56,807 nucleotides of DNA from Fidelibacterota bacterium (GTDB taxonomy: Bacteria > Fidelibacterota > UBA8477 > JABMPR01), in contig JAJRSW010000018.1 in the NCBI GenBank assembly GCA_024278595.1, positions 1-56,807 of the forward strand, given 5' to 3'. Below, piece after piece: positions 54,242-56,807 of this stretch; position 1 is the stretch's first letter, and each line of letters opens with the position of its first letter. The notes under the pieces were generated by a model. The model did not search any database, was not told the DNA's origin, and saw only the letters and a program-made list of their open reading frames with translations. The position numbers were made by a program, and so were the translations under genes.

Positions 54242-55886
54242 TGTTAATTCTAGCCTCCGTCTGATCGCGTCTCAATAACCAGTAATCCAACTGGCTTTGA
54301 TACATATTTTCCAATTGCGTGAGAGACATTTTCACATCAATGCAATGTGGCGTTGGTTTCGGATTTGGGATGCATGCAAGAATATTTCGTAAAGTGTTAA
54401 TGTTCTCTTGGATTGGCCCCAACATATATGTTGATTTGCAACAATGTTGGATTGCATCAATGATTGCTGCTTCATCATCATCAATATCAATTTCATTGAC
54501 TTCACCACATGTAGGGTCATAAGTATTCCCAAAATACGGCACAATAAATACCCCGCTGATTACCCAAGCAGGGTTATGCTCCCAATACTCACATAGCACT
54601 TCCTGTCCAAGTTGTTGACTAATGTTCTGTAAGATGCATGCCCTAGGTTGCTTCGTGTCCGGATCAATAGAAACGACTTCAACAACAGGTGGCGGAGGAG
54701 TATGTTGAGTACCGGCCATGACAATACAGTCTATTACGTGATTATACACTGCTAGCTCATTCTCTATTTCTTCAGGGGTGCAAGTGCTATCAAGTAGAGT
54801 GGGGTCAGGAACTTCACATGGAGCAATTGATTGGTTGGGATTCCAAAAATCAGGGCAATTGTCGCAGTCATCGCCAACACCATCATTATCCCTATCATCA
54901 GGGGATGCGTAAGGTAAATTGGGACAATTATCTAAACAATCAACGATACCATCACCATCAGAATCAATAAAACAATCTTCGATACTTAGATATTCATACT
55001 CATCTTTCTCACAAGCATCACCAATTCCATTTGCGTCTAGATCGACGTTTTCCTCACTGAATCTCCAATGGCACAGATCTGGGTTTTCCCCTCCATCTAA
55101 AAATCCATCCCCATCGACATCTTGGCAAGCATCGCCAATTCCATCACTACCATATCCAGAGGGTCCAATATTGTCAGCATTATCACTATCCGGATGGCAG
55201 TCGCATAGGTCTATACTATTCGGGACTCCGTCCCCATCGTAATCATCACTACTTGCATCCCAGGGAATTTCACCCTCGCCCCAACCCCATTCATAACGAC
55301 ATTCATTACACAATCTTCCACGGTTGATACTATTGAGACCAAATCCACTTTGAATAAAAAAATCGGAATTTAGATTACCACAGTTCTCCTCCCAATTTCT
55401 GCAAATATCTTCAAGTTCCTCCTCATAATTCCAATTATGAGGAAAGTCACTCATATCCCCGCACCAAAGCCTGACAAAAGCCATATCAAGGTTTATGCAA
55501 TCGCGATAATCATCCATAGCCTGTATAGTATTCTCGACTGCATCCTTAAATCCGGAGTAAGTTTCAAAATAGCCATAAATGGTCAGGAATTTTGTTGCAC
55601 CAATCAGCATGTAATCAAGATAATCATCTACAAAATCTACATATCCACCCGGCCCTTCCAATACTTTTATTTCATCATAGACATCCTCCCATGTCTTACC
55701 AGCAAATTGATCAGCTATGCTGGTAAGCATTTGTTCTGATAAGAAAGTCAGAAACTCAGAGCCAAAAAAGCCCATCCCCATTGAAGATTCAAGGGATTGG
55801 TAGTATGAAGAGAGGAAACGTAACTGTTCAGGTCCACAAATGTAGTTTATCCGGCCTCCTTCCTTCGCGTACCATGGCAACTCCAA
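54225..55886 (-). CDS. Thrombospondin type 3 repeat protein, probably C-terminal part of a split lipoprotein
   Basis: A 553-codon frame. An N-terminal helical region (about 1-190) is followed by four or five calcium-binding thrombospondin type 3 repeats (about 205-345; DYDGDGVPNSIDLC, DVDGDGFLDGGENPDLC, DSDGDGIVDCLDNCPN, DRDNDGVGDDCDNCPD) and a Cys-rich C-terminal region. Such repeats belong outside the cell, yet there is no signal peptide. The only start near the beginning is TTG 55884-55886, without a ribosome binding site and 59 nt inside the upstream lipoprotein gene. The frame is open a few codons earlier (SVDPYLELPWY). A frameshift joining it to the lipoprotein upstream is therefore likely. 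The function is unknown. Confidence 0.7.
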   Translation of the reverse strand: MELPWYAKEGGRINYICGPEQLRFLSSYYQSLESSMGMGFFGSEFLTFLSEQMLTSIADQFAGKTWEDVYDEIKVLEGPGGYVDFVDDYLDYMLIGATKFLTIYGYFETYSGFKDAVENTIQAMDDYRDCINLDMAFVRLWCGDMSDFPHNWNYEEELEDICRNWEENCGNLNSDFFIQSGFGLNSINRGRLCNECRYEWGWGEGEIPWDASSDDYDGDGVPNSIDLCDCHPDSDNADNIGPSGYGSDGIGDACQDVDGDGFLDGGENPDLCHWRFSEENVDLDANGIGDACEKDEYEYLSIEDCFIDSDGDGIVDCLDNCPNLPYASPDDRDNDGVGDDCDNCPDFWNPNQSIAPCEVPDPTLLDSTCTPEEIENELAVYNHVIDCIVMAGTQHTPPPPVVEVVSIDPDTKQPRACILQNISQQLGQEVLCEYWEHNPAWVISGVFIVPYFGNTYDPTCGEVNEIDIDDDEAAIIDAIQHCCKSTYMLGPIQENINTLRNILACIPNPKPTPHCIDVKMSLTQLENMYQSQLDYWLLRRDQTEARINNGYCN

Positions 55887-56487
55887 ATATGGATCGACAC
55901 TTATTCATGGACTGGGCAGCTTCATATAAATCGTGTATGTAAAGGCTTGTATCGGATACTTCAGAAAAACCAAAAATAAATTCACCTGATGAAAAAACAT
56001 GAGCATATAGTATTAAGTAAGCCGTTGAAAAATCGAGCTCCGATGAATCAGATAATTGTAATTCAAAGCTTCTGAATTCTTCAATCTCGTTAGATGTTCT
56101 GACACAATTGATCACTTCCACGCTTTGTGCAGGTAACATTGCTAAGAGTGCGTCACCAGACATAATCTCAATTCCATTCTGACTCTCAACTTTGAGCAAA
56201 CCCAACTTGTCTAATGTTGAGGAAGTGAAAGATTTAATGGCAGTTGAAAACATTTGCTCCGCAGCCTCCCCTTCCACCATCTCGAAATTTTCGAACAATT
56301 CGTTAATTCTTGCTAATCTTAAATTTGGACCAGTCAACCTTTGATATGGAGCATGGTCAACATATTGTTTACTTTGAGCAGGTACATCTGGTCCAAAACA
56401 GCCAGAAGCCAGAAAACAAAAAAATACCGCAGCCACGAATACTGTGCATCTTTGATTGAGTAAATGGCGGATAGATAGTAATAACAT
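55828..56487 (-). CDS. Unrecognised lipoprotein, possibly N-terminal part of the thrombospondin-repeat protein
   Basis: A 219-residue lipoprotein with lipobox LASGC (C30) and a strong ribosome binding site (GAGGGGAG about 8 nt before the start at 56487). The body is helical and acidic with no motif I know. The last 25 residues (NKCRSIFGVAMVREGRRPDK...) are basic and unlike the rest, while the overlapping frame of the next gene reads naturally there. This suggests a one-base lesion near 55885-55915 and an original protein of about 770 residues. Confidence 0.7.
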   Translation of the reverse strand: MLLLSIRHLLNQRCTVFVAAVFFCFLASGCFGPDVPAQSKQYVDHAPYQRLTGPNLRLARINELFENFEMVEGEAAEQMFSTAIKSFTSSTLDKLGLLKVESQNGIEIMSGDALLAMLPAQSVEVINCVRTSNEIEEFRSFELQLSDSSELDFSTAYLILYAHVFSSGEFIFGFSEVSDTSLYIHDLYEAAQSMNKCRSIFGVAMVREGRRPDKLHLWT

Positions 56488-56696
56488 TGAAAATCTCCCC
56501 TCAAGTAATTAAAAAACAATATATTAAATAAACAAGACGTAAAGTCTATTATTGAAATACTAATTAATGACCTATTCTAAACTAATAAAGACAAGAATAA
56601 AAGTATTTTTTATGAGTCGCATAACTACCCAGATTCCGATATAAGGGCCAGATAAGGTTTCCCGTCTAATGATTTTCATCAAAATAATTATTGAGT

Positions 56697-56807
56697 TCAG
56701 ATAAATATCATTTCAGCAATCTTTTGCGGATCAGTCTCCTTCATTTTTTGTACCATGGCTTGTGAATAGCTCTGATCTTCACTTTTTGAGTACAGGCTTT
56801 CATTTAG
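56697..56807 (-). CDS. Partial gene, C-terminal end only
   Basis: A frame open from the right window edge to TGA 56697-56699 encodes 36 residues of charged helical sequence (ending KETDPQKIAEMIFI). It may be the end of a gene that starts outside the window; too little is present to name it. The 209 nt between it and the lipoprotein start are A+T-rich and hold no recognisable element beyond the presumed promoter. Confidence 0.4.
   Translation of the reverse strand, partial: LNESLYSKSEDQSYSQAMVQKMKETDPQKIAEMIFI

Overview
The window reads as one chromosomal contig of a Gram-negative bacterium with an outer membrane. It has a TolC/MFP/RND efflux operon, an Omp85-like barrel, an outer-membrane usher and many lipoproteins. 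Three products (the two-part giant surface protein at 13698-20123, the FG-GAP protein at 43111-45720 and the amidotransferase at 47571-48821) end in the PNPFN...YD..G...GxYF...K(M)xLLK type of C-terminal sorting domain. This domain is common in the FCB superphylum. Together with RAYT transposases, heptamer microsatellites and the gene mix, it suggests Neomarinimicrobiota, Calditrichota or a close relative. That placement is inference; no rRNA or marker gene in the window settles it.

Layout. 1-5442: small hypothetical gene, GAF/SpoIIE phosphatase, divergent EF-G, a short MITE-like element, HIT hydrolase. 5495-5605: tRNA-Asn with a strong terminator. 5870-8340: a REP-associated transposase (RAYT) with a REP-like palindrome inside its own frame, a DUF4143-type ATPase on the other strand with three 33-bp-period repeats upstream, and repeat-rich spacer. 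8340-13298: large hybrid PAS histidine kinase and a nitroreductase-SDR fusion. 13381-25605: the most striking region, a surface-fibre locus. 25839-35163: ordinary metabolism (aldo/keto reductase, threonine dehydrogenase plus KBL, SixA, exopolyphosphatase, D-lactate-type dehydrogenase) with a broken second RAYT. 35442-42991: second MITE copy, histone-deacetylase-like gene divergent from a TetR-TolC-MFP-RND operon. 43111-52179: candidate selenoprotein, cysteine-desulfurase-like enzyme, exported class II amidotransferase, decayed hydrolase, heptamer array, thioredoxin-like lipoprotein, outer-membrane barrel. 52193-56807 (minus strand): IS630 remnant, truncated SIR2-like gene and a cluster of unrecognised lipoproteins with thrombospondin type 3 repeats.

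The fibre locus contains a giant adhesin-like protein (signal peptide, DUF2341, LamG-like, three cadherin-like repeats, invasin-like Ig, C-terminal sorting domain) interrupted by one in-frame TAA. It is followed by two translationally coupled small DUF4402-like subunits, a major DUF4402 subunit with its own terminator, a PapD-like chaperone and a PapC-like usher. Two transcription units, the adhesin and the major subunit, share a sigma-54-like promoter (TTGGCAC-N5-TTG) and similar upstream motifs. This suggests co-regulation by an enhancer-binding protein.

The other high-value observation is at 43216-43218. An in-frame TGA falls exactly at the first position of a CxxC-type redox motif (UGA-S-Y-C) in an exported thioredoxin-fold/FG-GAP protein. 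A hairpin with a GCA loop starts about 16 nt downstream, as expected of a bacterial SECIS. Several other genes carry single lesions, so sequencing or assembly error must be excluded for all of them.
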